Origin: Clostridium pasteurianum
GTDB taxonomy: Bacteria > Bacillota > Clostridia > Clostridiales > Clostridiaceae
Assembly: GCF_001705235.1 (NCBI RefSeq)
Contig: NZ_MCGV01000001.1
Coordinates: 4,406,181 to 4,470,180 of the forward strand
Length of the DNA stretch: 64,000 nt
Direction of reading: 5' to 3'
A program made the translations under genes and the position numbers. The stretch's first letter is position 1. Each line of letters begins with the position of its first letter. Below the pieces are notes generated by a model. It did not search any database, was not told the origin of the DNA, and saw only the letters and a list, made by a program, of their open reading frames with translations. Positions 30,598 through 40,352 of this stretch are shown one piece after another.

Positions 30598-30910
30598 GAT
30601 TTAATTTCTCATACATTTCTATTAAAAGTTCAACCATATCCCTCATTGTTAATGCCGTCATAAAATGATCTTGCGCATGTATTAAAAGAATAGATTTTTC
30701 AACAGGTTTATCAGATATATCCTGCTGGAGCAAACTTGTCTGTATATTATGAGCCTTTCCTATTTCAGCTCCAGCTTCTTTCAACTTTTTCTTTGCTTTT
30801 TCTACATCTTTATCTTGAAGAAGTCCTCTAAATGCTTCTACAGCTAAAGCTTTACCATTTCCTGCATCTAAAATAAGTTCCATTGATTGTTGCTCTGTTT
30901 TTTCATCCAT
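30587..30910 (-). CDS. PTS lactose/cellobiose-family subunit IIA (operon 2)
   Basis: 107 residues, helical; the active-site His is in LIHAQDHFMTAL near residue 80. It overlaps the RDD gene. Gene order here is IIB-IIC-IIA, unlike IIA-IIB-IIC in the first operon, so this is not a recent copy of that operon. Confidence 0.92.
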   Translation of the reverse strand: MDEKTEQQSMELILDAGNGKALAVEAFRGLLQDKDVEKAKKKLKEAGAEIGKAHNIQTSLLQQDISDKPVEKSILLIHAQDHFMTALTMRDMVELLIEMYEKLNHEK

Positions 30911-30969
30911 AATTATTCCTCCTCATATACATATATGTTTATAATTCTAGTTTAAGGGTAAAAAAGTTT

Positions 30970-31005
30970 GGTAAAAAAATCTTAAAATTTTATGATTTTT
31001 TTACC
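30970..31005 (-). promoter_or_regulatory. Stem-loop between IIC and IIA
   Basis: GGTAAAAAAATC pairs perfectly with GATTTTTTTACC (12 bp) around a 12-base loop in the 138-base gap. A partial terminator or processing site could set the IIC to IIA ratio. Confidence 0.5.
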
Positions 31006-31048
31006 TTAACTTTTATAGAATTTTTTTAATATTATAAATCACTGCTAC

Positions 31049-32386
31049 TTAAAGTCCTGCTTTTGCTGTTTTATTAGCTGCTATAACAAATGGTGCATAA
31101 ATTATAGTATCGATTACAAGCCATACTAATTGAAGCAATCCACCTGCAAGTGATCCTGTTCCAACCAATGCTCCAAAGAAAGCAGGCATTGTCCAAGGAA
31201 CAACATATTTAAATACTGGTACAATTCCAAGTGAAATAGCTGCTCCGCCAATAAGCACCTGCATAATAGGTGCTAAAATATATGGAATAAGTAAAAGCGG
31301 ATTTAAAACAATTGGAAGTCCAAAAACTATAGGTTCCTGTATGTTAAATATCATTGATGGTGCTGCTACTTTAGCAACTGCTCTCCAATCTTCTCTTTTA
31401 GAGAAAATGAATATTGCAATTATCAACCCCATTATGTGCATTAATCCAGCTTCGAAAAATCCATTCGTGTATATATAATGAGTTGTTCCTGCTTGATTGG
31501 AAAGTTGTGCTGGGAGATAAACTGCATTTTGTATAGCTGCTGTAACATTGTGTCCATGAATTCCAAACCACCAGAACACCCATACAACTAACTGGTATAT
31601 AAGTGCAAATCCAAGTCCTTGAGAGAATCCCATAAGTGGTGCACCTATAACTGTATATATCAAATCATTTAAAGCAGGTTGATTTGTCCAATGTAATATT
31701 GATGCAACTAATGCAACTAAGAATATTATTATTCCAATTGGTATAAGAGTCTGAAATGATTTTACAACAGCTGGTGGTACTCCATCAGGCATTTTAATTT
31801 GAAGTTTTTCATTGTTTGAAAGTTTTGCAAATAAATAAGCAACAATGGTAGTTACAATTAAGGCTGTAATAACTGCTTTTGAACCAAAATAATTCATATT
31901 AAATGCATTTGGAACTGTAACAGTACTTTTATTTTTAAGTACATAGTTTATACTTTGTGGAGTAACTATCAAATAAGATACTAAACAAATCATTGCAGAT
32001 AGAAACTCTTCACTACCCCAAATTTTTCCCAATCTATATCCAAAGGCAATAACTAATAATAAAGAGAATACACTGAAAGCACCATTTAAAGCAATAGAAC
32101 ACATATACTGTAAGCTTGTTAATGTTTGTACAAAAGATGAAGAATCGTATGCTTTGCCAGTTAATCCTGTTATTTTATGACCCAAATTAAGTCCAGTTGA
32201 TCCCATAATTGTTCCTGCTGGATCAAAAACAACCCAATTAAATATTCCAAATGCCGAACCAATTATGATAAAAGGAAGTAATATTGAAAAAGCATCTCTC
32301 ATTGCTAATAAATATCTATTACTAGATACTTTGTTAGCAATTGGCATCATTATACCTTCTATCTTTTCAATAATCTTATTGTTCAT
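31049..32386 (-). CDS. PTS lactose/cellobiose-family subunit IIC (operon 2)
   Basis: 445 residues, about ten membrane segments. Family signatures are NKVSSNRYLLAMRDAFSILL at the start, WWFGIHGHNVTAAIQNAVY near 270 and IFNIQEPIVFGLPIVLNPLL near 345. The sugar is not readable from sequence; context suggests manno- or gluco-disaccharide. Confidence 0.92.
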   Translation of the reverse strand: MNNKIIEKIEGIMMPIANKVSSNRYLLAMRDAFSILLPFIIIGSAFGIFNWVVFDPAGTIMGSTGLNLGHKITGLTGKAYDSSSFVQTLTSLQYMCSIALNGAFSVFSLLLVIAFGYRLGKIWGSEEFLSAMICLVSYLIVTPQSINYVLKNKSTVTVPNAFNMNYFGSKAVITALIVTTIVAYLFAKLSNNEKLQIKMPDGVPPAVVKSFQTLIPIGIIIFLVALVASILHWTNQPALNDLIYTVIGAPLMGFSQGLGFALIYQLVVWVFWWFGIHGHNVTAAIQNAVYLPAQLSNQAGTTHYIYTNGFFEAGLMHIMGLIIAIFIFSKREDWRAVAKVAAPSMIFNIQEPIVFGLPIVLNPLLLIPYILAPIMQVLIGGAAISLGIVPVFKYVVPWTMPAFFGALVGTGSLAGGLLQLVWLVIDTIIYAPFVIAANKTAKAGL

Positions 32387-32464
32387 TTAAATTCCCTCCG
32401 AATAATATTTAAATGTTGTAATATATTTTATTTTTGTGTAAAATATTAAGTGTACTTTGTTCGG

Positions 32465-32514
32465 GCATACTAATTTTTATTATATTTTGAACATACAATA
32501 GAAATTTAGTATGC
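32465..32514 (-). promoter_or_regulatory. Stem-loop between IIB and IIC
   Basis: GCATACTAA and TTAGTATGC (9 bp, extended by further A/T pairs) frame a long loop in the 143-base gap between IIB and IIC. T-runs lie before it rather than after on the coding strand, so mRNA processing is as likely as termination. Confidence 0.45.
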
Positions 32515-32529
32515 TGTTTTTTTTGTTAC

Positions 32530-32832
32530 TTATTTTTTTATTAAATCTAAAGCTTGCTGTAGTACTCCTTCTCCATTTATCATTCCATAATTTCTCATGT
32601 CGATTACATCTACTGGGCATTTATCTCCAACAGTTTTTTTAATGTTAGGCATCATATGTCTGATTTGTGGTCCAACAAGTATAACATCTGCTTCGTCTAA
32701 TTTGTCTTCAAGAACCTCAACTGAAAAAGCTTCTATTTTTGCATCTATACTTTTTTGAGCTGCTGCAATCTGCATTTTTGCAACTAATACAGAAGTTGAC
32801 ATTCCTGCATTGCAAAACAAATAAATATTCAT
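32530..32832 (-). CDS. PTS lactose/cellobiose-family subunit IIB (operon 2)
   Basis: 100 residues from the ATG at 32832 (AGAGGTGAT upstream). Phospho-Cys in LFCNAGMSTSVLVAKM at residues 5-20. It is the first gene of operon 2 behind a strong promoter with a palindrome and a cre-like site. Confidence 0.92.
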   Translation of the reverse strand: MNIYLFCNAGMSTSVLVAKMQIAAAQKSIDAKIEAFSVEVLEDKLDEADVILVGPQIRHMMPNIKKTVGDKCPVDVIDMRNYGMINGEGVLQQALDLIKK

Positions 32833-32867
32833 AATATCACCTCTTTTCTCTATTTTTATAAGCATTA

Positions 32868-32934
32868 TGATAATGTTTACAATTATATTTTATATTAATA
32901 TCTACAACTTGTCAATATAATGTTATAACATTAT
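32868..32934 (-). promoter_or_regulatory. Promoter, operator and cre-like site of PTS operon 2
   Basis: Minus strand: the palindrome AATGTTATAACATT (32919-32932), then TTGACA (32910-32915), a 17-base spacer, TAAAAT (32887-32892), then TGTAAACATTATCA (32868-32881), which resembles the CcpA cre consensus. The palindrome is the same 14-mer as before the mannanase at 25085. The rest of the gap 32935-33616 is A/T-rich with no gene I can support. Confidence 0.65.
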
Positions 32935-33616
32935 AATCTTTAAATTTAAAAATAATATTTAATATTAATTCCTATACCTACTATTTAGCCTTTCATAGTA
33001 TACATAGACTACGAATCTAGCTATATTCTATATTTATTTTTACTTTCCAGAAATTTTTTACTCCTGCTTTTAAAAGTTATATCTATTGATTAATACATAG
33101 ATATAAAAAACATATGTACTTACTCATATAATAGTAAACTACCATTGGAGATATAATTGAAAAAGCAAATAACAGCACTTTATTTCTTACCTCAATATTA
33201 GCTACATTTTATCTCTATCCAGTATACTATAATCATCCTTTATGACATCCAGTTTATATACAATTAATTTTTTACCAAAACTAGATTTACTTAAAAAAAC
33301 ATGAACAAAAATTTAATATCAAAAATAGCAATAACTATATCAACCAAAATACAAATAATTAAGTTCAAAATAACATCTGTCCTATTTGCAAGCAAAATAT
33401 ACTTATTTAAAATAATATTGTTGTATATACTTTTTATAAATAATAATTTAAACCAAAGTTAATTCGTAATATATAAATATTGTTAGCTAAATTACAATTT
33501 TTTGCTATTAAATATGCTTATTTTTACATTAAGTTTTCACATTATTATGTTAATATGATATAGTACGTTAAAGTAACAATATATATAATTAAAATAATTT
33601 TTTTCTATAATAAAAA

Positions 33617-33656
33617 GAAGGCCTTCTATGATGTAATTTTATCACGGAAAGCCCTT
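33617..33656 (-). terminator. Terminator of the large mannanase gene
   Basis: A 39-base hairpin (AAGGGCTTTCCGTGAT with ATCATAGAAGGCCTT, few mismatches) followed by CTTTTTATT on the minus strand, 41 bases past the stop. Confidence 0.75.
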
Positions 33657-33697
33657 AAAATATTTTCACATGCCAAATGTATTAAAAATTCAGTATA

Positions 33698-36238
33698 TTA
33701 GAAATTGAAAGCAAAATTTGAAATTGTTACTTTTCCGTATGCTCCGGCAGCATTGTCTGACCATATTTTAAATGCAATTGCACGTACATCTTCTGGATTT
33801 TGTAATTTTCCAGTATAATTCCAGTTAGAAAGTATTGATTTCCAAGCTGAATCAGTTAAAATATAAGTTACTTTAACACTTTTTCCTGCTGGAATAAGAC
33901 CATTACCTGATTTGCCATTGACAGTACCGCAATTTTCTTGCCATGTCCAGTTGCTAGTTGTTCTTAATAAAAGTGACATTGAAACATCTGTTGAACTGTT
34001 ATTTGTAATTGTACAAGTAACAGTTTTATAAGGTGAACAATCAAGTCCTTTTCCTAGTCCTGGTTTTGTTTCTGTCTGAATACCTGCTGCATCCTTTGAA
34101 GTTACATTCTTAAAATCAATTCCAAGAACTCCATCCGAACTACAACTTGTACTTGTCGTTTGATCTTTAAATGAAGCTTCTGGATAACTCCATGTGAAGT
34201 ATGAAGCTGATTTTGGACGATTAAGCTCAGCAATATCTGCACTATAGGCATCAGCTGCTAAATCAGTATCAACTGATAAGAAATCTACACTTCCAGCAAA
34301 TTTACTACCTGCCCCTTGAATTCTGAATAAAAGTGCATTTACATCATTTCTTTCTGCACAAGTTGACATATCAAAAGAAAGTTTTACTGTTGTAAGCGCT
34401 GGTATTTCTTGATATTTATCGTATTCTGTCCATGCCCAGTTATCTCCAGCTTTGAATATTGGTTGCAATTGAACAGCGTATGCATTATTATTTCTTATAA
34501 CTACATTAACTTTAGAATTTTTAGAAAAATCTAAGCCTTTTGCCATGTTAACTAAATATGGATATGGATCTGTTGCTAGATCAAAGGATAAACGGTAACC
34601 ACCGTTACTTAATTTTTTAATTGAAGATACAGAGGATGTAGTATCATCTCCTTTGCTAGATACATACCAAGGTGTAGCTAAACTTTTTAAATATCCCGGT
34701 TTAATATTATTTATTGATTCATCATCTGTTTGTGGCGGAGTAACCGGATTACTCGGATTTGTTGGATTTGTTGGTGGTGTAACTGGATCAGTTGGATTTG
34801 TTGGGCCACTGTATCCACTACCTGAGTATGCTAATTTTGATGTTTTTTGAATTCCGTAATTACTACAGAATACAAATTTACCCCAATCAGTTAAGTTAGT
34901 TCCTGCCCAATCATTTGATAAATCAAGATTTGCATCTTGTCCACCATTTCCTTTCCATGACCAAGCCATTGTTCCAACCTGTTTTTGTGCACAGTAGCTC
35001 ATTATTGTTGAAGCATCTACAACTCCACCATTTTGATAATCTCCAAATTCACCTATAACCGTGCAAACACCTTTCCCAAGCATATTATCAATATTACTCT
35101 TCACTGTTGCCGCATCTTTACCTGCTACTGAGTACATATGAATAGAAAATATAGTATTTCCTGTTCTATCTGCGTTTTTTACTGTTGTACAGTTTGCAAT
35201 AAGTGGATCAGTTTGTTGACCATAGCCTGGAGCATCAACCATGAATACGTTTTGAATTCCTGCATCTCTCATTTTCTTAATTGCAGCGCAGTAAGTGCTA
35301 GCCCAAATATTAGATTGATTCCAATCTCCAAGCCATTCATTAGCAATGTTCACTACAACATAATCTTTATTAGCATTTAAAATATCCTTTAATCCTATCC
35401 AATAATCAGCTGCTGTATATAATTCTTGTGGATCATTATGACCAGTGTGATCGTGTACCTCAAGGATACAAACTAAATTATTTTGTCTGCACCATGAAAT
35501 AATATTTTTAACTTCATCAGCAGAAGTTTTAGTCCATTGGAAACCATCAGCTAATACTACTCTTACACTGTTTGCTCCAAGTTTTGCTGTAGCATTAATA
35601 GAAGTTTGAGTGTATGAAGGAAACCATGCATGTGCAACACTTACACCCCTAAATAGAAATGGGTTTCCCTTTCCATCATATAAAGTAGTACCATTTACAT
35701 AAAGCCCACCACTTACAGGTTTAGTTGGATCAGTAGGATTATCAGCAACTTTTTCAACTGATACATAATCTAATGCTACGTATCCCCAGTTAGATGATAC
35801 TCCAAATTTGTGTTGTCCCTTTGTAAGAGTATATTCATTAGTAGTTTGATTCCAAGTGTTTGCATTAGTAGAAAGTTTGCCAGCTGAATTACTATCTAAA
35901 TAAAGCCAGTTTTCTTTATATTGATCTGAATTTGTAACTATAGTTATTTTGTATTTACCATCGCTAGGAACTGTAAAATTAACATCTGCCCAGCCTGATG
36001 TAAGATATACATAACCACTTCCAGAGTAACCTTTGAATTGATCGTTTCTTACTCCATTTCCATTATCTTGTGAAAAATGTTTTTGATTTTCAAATTCAAT
36101 TACTTGTTTAAATGAATCTGTACTATTTTTGCTAACAGCTTTATTCATTGCAAAAGCACTACTCTTGCAATTAACAAAAATTAATAGTGTGGCTACAAAC
36201 AAAGCCAAATAACTGCAAAATTTTTTTGATGTTTTCAT
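33698..36238 (-). CDS. Secreted multimodular beta-mannanase, GH5 (subfamily 8-like)
   Basis: 846 residues. Signal peptide 1-30. A CBM35/CBM6-like module spans about 45-165 (VIEFENQ, GYSGSGYVYLTSGWADV). The GH5 catalytic domain spans about 178-475 (GLYVNGTTLYDGKGNPFLFR); acid/base Glu in VNIANEW, nucleophile in VIGEFGDY. A Pro/Thr/Asn linker follows (about 480-510), then two beta-sandwich modules with no firm family (about 515-670 and 675-846), probably carbohydrate-binding. AGGAGG precedes the ATG. It is transcribed alone and probably works with the GH5 at 25270 to feed the PTS operon. Confidence 0.86.
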   Translation of the reverse strand: MKTSKKFCSYLALFVATLLIFVNCKSSAFAMNKAVSKNSTDSFKQVIEFENQKHFSQDNGNGVRNDQFKGYSGSGYVYLTSGWADVNFTVPSDGKYKITIVTNSDQYKENWLYLDSNSAGKLSTNANTWNQTTNEYTLTKGQHKFGVSSNWGYVALDYVSVEKVADNPTDPTKPVSGGLYVNGTTLYDGKGNPFLFRGVSVAHAWFPSYTQTSINATAKLGANSVRVVLADGFQWTKTSADEVKNIISWCRQNNLVCILEVHDHTGHNDPQELYTAADYWIGLKDILNANKDYVVVNIANEWLGDWNQSNIWASTYCAAIKKMRDAGIQNVFMVDAPGYGQQTDPLIANCTTVKNADRTGNTIFSIHMYSVAGKDAATVKSNIDNMLGKGVCTVIGEFGDYQNGGVVDASTIMSYCAQKQVGTMAWSWKGNGGQDANLDLSNDWAGTNLTDWGKFVFCSNYGIQKTSKLAYSGSGYSGPTNPTDPVTPPTNPTNPSNPVTPPQTDDESINNIKPGYLKSLATPWYVSSKGDDTTSSVSSIKKLSNGGYRLSFDLATDPYPYLVNMAKGLDFSKNSKVNVVIRNNNAYAVQLQPIFKAGDNWAWTEYDKYQEIPALTTVKLSFDMSTCAERNDVNALLFRIQGAGSKFAGSVDFLSVDTDLAADAYSADIAELNRPKSASYFTWSYPEASFKDQTTSTSCSSDGVLGIDFKNVTSKDAAGIQTETKPGLGKGLDCSPYKTVTCTITNNSSTDVSMSLLLRTTSNWTWQENCGTVNGKSGNGLIPAGKSVKVTYILTDSAWKSILSNWNYTGKLQNPEDVRAIAFKIWSDNAAGAYGKVTISNFAFNF

Positions 36239-36425
36239 TTTTTCTCCTCCTCTATAAATATCTTGTATAATTATTTGAGTATTACTTAATCATCACCTCC
36301 TTTAATGTTATTAAGTTGTTTCAAATATTTAATTTATTTTATAGATAACCTTTTCTTGTTTTTAAGTAAAATGTATTATTTCACCTAAACTTATTTTTAA
36401 AATTGTATTATTGAGATATTGTTAC

Positions 36426-36480
36426 AATGTTATAACTTTTAATTGTATAAGTAATGTAATTATTTACATTACTTATACAA
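36426..36480. promoter_or_regulatory. Palindrome half-copy and perfect 17-bp inverted repeat upstream of the large mannanase
   Basis: AATGTTATAACTTT (36426-36439) matches the mannan palindrome at 12 of 14 positions. Right beside it, TTGTATAAGTAATGTAA (36443-36459) and its exact complement (36464-36480) frame TTAT. There is no T-run, so it is an operator or a 5' mRNA stem rather than a terminator. It lies about 190-240 bases before the start codon. Confidence 0.5.
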
Positions 36481-36845
36481 TATTAATGCTATAAAAAATA
36501 TTATTTCTCAATAAATGCTTAATGTAAATTACTATTTTTACGTACATTATATCAAAAGTTTTCCATTTATTAAATAGTAACTGCCGAGCATATTTCTATA
36601 TAGCAGTTGATTATCTAATATATACTTTTTATAATTACATTTCTCATTATTAAAATACGTGTTTTTATTATATTTCTTCATTTTTTGTAGCTAATTCAAC
36701 TATTTTGACAGTACTATACAATTTTAAAATTGTATTTTTGTGAATTTTATAACTGATAATATTTTAATTAACTATAAAAAATCTTAGAAAGAGACCGCAT
36801 TAGCAATTAAAAAAATCGCTAATGCACAGCCTTATTTCTCTCTAA

Positions 36846-37250
36846 TGTAAAATAATAAATGGTGTAAATAGAATATTACCCTAAATAATCAAAAAGTTGA
36901 ATTAAATATCTTAGAAGATATAGTTACAAAAGATCATTCATTGAGAAAAATAGATAAAATCATAGATTTTAATTTTATATATGATGAAGTAGCAAAACTA
37001 TATCTGATTTCAGTAGAGCTAGCGTTGATCAAGTGCTACTTATTTAATGAAATTGCTAAAAATGAATGATTTCTAGCACTAGAACAAGCTTGTATTAATT
37101 CACCACGTATAAAAAAGCTAATACTAATAAAAAGAATTTTTAAAGAGTTAAGGTGCAAATTTAACTCTCAAAATATAAAGATAGGCTTGATAAAAAATTG
37201 ATTTGCATTAACATGAATATGATAAAAAACCGAAAAATATAAAAATATAG
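36846..37250 (+). pseudogene. Degenerate IS1182-like transposase remnant
   Basis: From about 36885 the frame reads ILEDIVTKDHSLRKIDKIID and FNFIYDEVAKLY. After a one-base shift it reads SDFSRASVDQVLL. This matches the N-terminus of IS1182-type transposases (VRxIDxxIDFSFIYD, GRxSxDPVxL). The catalytic part is not readable. The rest of the gap 36481-37364 holds a small hairpin (36797-36825, GCATTAGC stem) and no intact gene. Confidence 0.6.
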
Positions 37251-37287
37251 TTGTATTTACTCTACTCTTAAAAAATATGAAATCTTA

Positions 37288-37313
37288 CAGCTACAGGGTT
37301 TATTCTGTAGCTG
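37288..37313 (-). terminator. Hairpin after the glycosyltransferase gene
   Basis: CAGCTACAG and CTGTAGCTG form a perfect 9-bp stem about 50 bases past the stop. The T-run after it is weak. Confidence 0.5.
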
Positions 37314-37364
37314 CTTGTACTGTAACATAAATCTTACAATAAAACATATGTTTAATTTATATTA

Positions 37365-38582
37365 CTAATTTAAAATATCGTTTAATTTTTTCAATTTAAA
37401 AATTTCTTCAACTGCTTTTTTATAACCACCCGTTTTCTTAAAAGAATTACTTATTTTTTTTATGTTTTTAAGATAACTAGAATCGTATAAAACTTTTTCA
37501 ACCGAACTTTTTAGTATTTTAGGTGTAAGCTTATCTTTGTCAAGAGAAATGGTAGCTTTAAGCTCTGCAGCCCTACCTGCCATATATGGTTGATCTGCTC
37601 CAATAGGTATTGCTACAAAAGGTACATTATTATATATTAAGTCACTAGTACTATTCATACCAGCATGAGTTATTGCTACATCAGTATATTTTAAAATTTT
37701 TGATTGTGGTACATAATTTCTTACAATAAAATTATCTGGTATATCAAACTTAGACAGATCTAAATTATATGCTGACATAACCACAGTGAAATCTGTATTA
37801 GCGAAGGTTTTAAAGAAAACATCATAAAGTTTATTGTCAGTATTATTAAAAACTGTGCCTAATGAAATATAAGCAACTTTTTTACCTTCTAATTTTTCAA
37901 ATGGAAAATTTATATTTTCTTTTCTGTCATATATAGGTGGCCCTATAAATTTGAAACTATCATCATAATATTCTGTATGTGCAACAAAATATTTAGAAGT
38001 ATACGCAATATTTATATCACCTTTATTAAAAAATAACTCAAATATATTATCTGGCAAATCTACATCATATTTTATTTTTAATTGCTGCGAAACATCTTTA
38101 TAGACATTATTAACTGGATGATTTTTCAATTCATTTACATCGATTAACTCTCTCCTTTGTTCAACCAATTCTTTAGCAGTAGCGAATACTGCAAAGGAAG
38201 CAACAGACGGTACTTTTAATATTTGAGCAATAATTTTCCCAACTGGAAACATAGATCCATAAACAATATAATCATATTTTATACCTTTAATTTGCTCCAA
38301 AATATCTGAAATAATAACATCGATTGATTTTATTATTTCAGATAAATGATTTAAATAATACTTAAGATTGGGTTTAATATTAATGTTTTGTTTTTGGGTC
38401 AATGGATTTGTTTTTTCGTTATAGCTTTTAAAATTAGCACCGGCTTGTTCAATTTTGCTTCTAAATTCATTAGTACAGAAATAGGTTACATTTTCACCGT
38501 GTTTCACTAATTCAGACACAATTCCTAGGGTCGGATTAACATGCCCATGGGCAGGCATATTCAAGAAAAGTACTTTTGACAT
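37365..38582 (-). CDS. MGT-family UDP-glycosyltransferase (YjiC-like)
   Basis: GT1/GT-B glycosyltransferase, 405 residues. N-terminal acceptor domain starts VLFLNMPAHGHVNPTLGIV. The C-terminal donor domain has SLGTVFNN near 235 and ITHAGMNSTSDLIYNNVPFV near 315, ending at GADQPYMAGRAAE. Relatives glucosylate macrolides, flavonoids or other small molecules, often for detoxification. The acceptor here is unknown. It is a single gene with AAGGATG before the ATG. Confidence 0.88.
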   Translation of the reverse strand: MSKVLFLNMPAHGHVNPTLGIVSELVKHGENVTYFCTNEFRSKIEQAGANFKSYNEKTNPLTQKQNINIKPNLKYYLNHLSEIIKSIDVIISDILEQIKGIKYDYIVYGSMFPVGKIIAQILKVPSVASFAVFATAKELVEQRRELIDVNELKNHPVNNVYKDVSQQLKIKYDVDLPDNIFELFFNKGDINIAYTSKYFVAHTEYYDDSFKFIGPPIYDRKENINFPFEKLEGKKVAYISLGTVFNNTDNKLYDVFFKTFANTDFTVVMSAYNLDLSKFDIPDNFIVRNYVPQSKILKYTDVAITHAGMNSTSDLIYNNVPFVAIPIGADQPYMAGRAAELKATISLDKDKLTPKILKSSVEKVLYDSSYLKNIKKISNSFKKTGGYKKAVEEIFKLKKLNDILN

Positions 38583-38885
38583 ATTATCACATCCTTACAT
38601 TATTTATACCATTACATTACTACAATTGTTTATTTTGTCAATAATTACAGCGAGTATAATAAATAAAAAATACCCATTATCAGAAGCAATACCAGCGCCA
38701 GTGTTATCAGGGGCAAATCAAAAACTATTACATTACATTTAACATAAACAAAAAAAGGCGCATCAACGATAGATACGTCTTGTAGGAGAAATATAAAATA
38801 ATTTACCTATAACTTGAAATTTTCTATAATAATCAATCCACTTTTGCGCACATAATAAATATGATTGCATATTTTCTCATTAACA
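38583..38885. other. 303-bp intergenic region
   Basis: No gene seen. A stretch at 38690-38800 (for example CCAGCGCCAG and GGCGCATC) is richer in G and C than its surroundings and may come from transferred DNA along with the hydrolase next to it. Confidence 0.3.
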
Positions 38886-39773
38886 TTAATGAGATGTGTC
38901 ATTTACTAGGCTAGCAATAGCTTTGACTATGCACTTCCACGTTCCTTTAGGCATGTCATGTCCCATTCCTTTAATCAAAAGTAATTTAGCATTGGGTATC
39001 GTACGTGCTGTATCTTTCCCTGCTTCAACAGGAAACAATGGATCTGCAGTTCCATGAATCACCAGTGTTGGAATTGTTAATAGTGAAAGATGTTGTCTCC
39101 TATCTCCATTAGCAACTAATGCCGCATTTTGGCGTACAGCTCCTTGTGGATAATAAGAGCGATCATAGCTTTCTTCAATATACCGTATTGCACGTTCTTC
39201 TTCAAAAGGGAACCCTTTACTCCAAAGATTTTTCCACATACATAAAGTGTAATCAATATATGCATCTCGCCCATTTGGTGGAGTTGCCGTAACAATTTTC
39301 AATGTTTCTGGTGATATTTGTGGATTATTCGGATTACCTGTAGATGACATAATAGAAATCAAACTACATATGCGCGAAGGATGCCTATAGGCAAAAACCT
39401 GTGCAATTGTACCTCCCATAGAAGCACCACAGATGTGAGCCTTCTTTATTCCTAGTGTATCGAGTAAACCAACCACATCATCGGACATATCTTCTAATGT
39501 ATATGCCGTCTTAATTGGTTTTCCATCTTTTGCTGCCTGATATATTTTACTCATATCAGGAATACCAGCGGCATCAAATTTTGTAGACAATCCCGCATCG
39601 CGGTTATCAAAACGTATAACTTGTAAATTATTTTGTGCAAGCATTTCACAAAAATCTAATTCCCAAAAATTAAGCTGAGCACCATTTCCTGCAATAAGCA
39701 CTATAGTAGGATTGGTGTTCTTCCCAAAAATTTCATATTCGATTTGTATTTCATTTGCCTTTACAAGTGACAT
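38886..39773 (-). CDS. Alpha/beta-fold hydrolase
   Basis: 295 residues. Oxyanion region IVLIAGNGAQLNFWELDF near 27, nucleophile elbow HICGASMGGTIAQ (Ser) near 120, acid in VIHGTADPLFP near 245 and catalytic His in KGMGHDMPKG near 272. It is of the general esterase/methylesterase type (RdmC-like); the substrate is unknown. AAGGAGG lies before the ATG. Base composition is somewhat less A/T-rich than neighbours, which hints at transfer. Confidence 0.82.
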   Translation of the reverse strand: MSLVKANEIQIEYEIFGKNTNPTIVLIAGNGAQLNFWELDFCEMLAQNNLQVIRFDNRDAGLSTKFDAAGIPDMSKIYQAAKDGKPIKTAYTLEDMSDDVVGLLDTLGIKKAHICGASMGGTIAQVFAYRHPSRICSLISIMSSTGNPNNPQISPETLKIVTATPPNGRDAYIDYTLCMWKNLWSKGFPFEEERAIRYIEESYDRSYYPQGAVRQNAALVANGDRRQHLSLLTIPTLVIHGTADPLFPVEAGKDTARTIPNAKLLLIKGMGHDMPKGTWKCIVKAIASLVNDTSH

Positions 39774-40021
39774 CTCATATATCCTCCTTTATCTTTTTAT
39801 ATTGATAACGTATTAATCATAAACTCATCAATAAACCCTACATAAATTTGTCTTTATGAAGATACTACTATAAAAGATTTGTTTACCGATTTTTAAATAT
39901 TTTAAAATTAACATTGTTATTTTAATAAAATTCTATTAATTAACATTTTCATTTACATTATATCACTTAATAGTTTTTGAACTAATTAAAGTCATTTTTA
40001 TTTCCTCCCTCTTTGTAAAAT

Positions 40022-40053
40022 AAAAAGCTGCCTGTAATAATTTACAAACAGCT
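40022..40053 (-). terminator. Terminator after the HigBA genes
   Basis: AGCTG, a bulge and TGTAA pair with TTACA and CAGCT. On the minus strand the stem is followed by TTTTTATTTT. It ends the toxin-antitoxin transcript 15 bases past the antitoxin stop. Confidence 0.75.
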
Positions 40054-40067
40054 CTAATTTAAAAATT

Positions 40068-40352
40068 TTATCTTAATTCTATATAAAGTTCTTTTCCTAA
40101 TCCCTTCGCTATTTTATTTGCAAAATCAAGTGATGGATTATAATTCCCGCTTTCAAGTCTACTTATATTAGATTTTCTAGTGCCAACACGTAAAGCTAAC
40201 TCTTCTTGCGTTAAATTCTGTTCAATCCTAGCTCGTATAATTGAAGAAACAAGCTCATAGCGAGGTTTTGCTTTTTCATATTCTTCTTTGAATTTTTCAT
40301 CTTCCATGAGTCTTTTTTCAATTTCTGAAAAACTTGCACCAGCTTTACTCAT
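40068..40352 (-). CDS. HigA-like antitoxin (XRE helix-turn-helix)
   Basis: 94 residues. A C-terminal Cro/C1 HTH (about 38-92) has NLTQEELALRVGTRKSNISR and LESGNYNPSLDFANKIAKGL. The N-terminal helix GASFSEIEKRLMEDEKFKEE is typical of HigA/RelB-like antitoxins. It overlaps the toxin stop by 4 bases (ATGA), so the pair is coupled. It probably represses its own promoter. Confidence 0.85.
   Translation of the reverse strand: MSKAGASFSEIEKRLMEDEKFKEEYEKAKPRYELVSSIIRARIEQNLTQEELALRVGTRKSNISRLESGNYNPSLDFANKIAKGLGKELYIELR

Noticed and set aside
32386-32530. Riboswitch between IIB and IIC
   Set aside because: There is only a simple stem with a long A/T loop and no conserved aptamer-like core.
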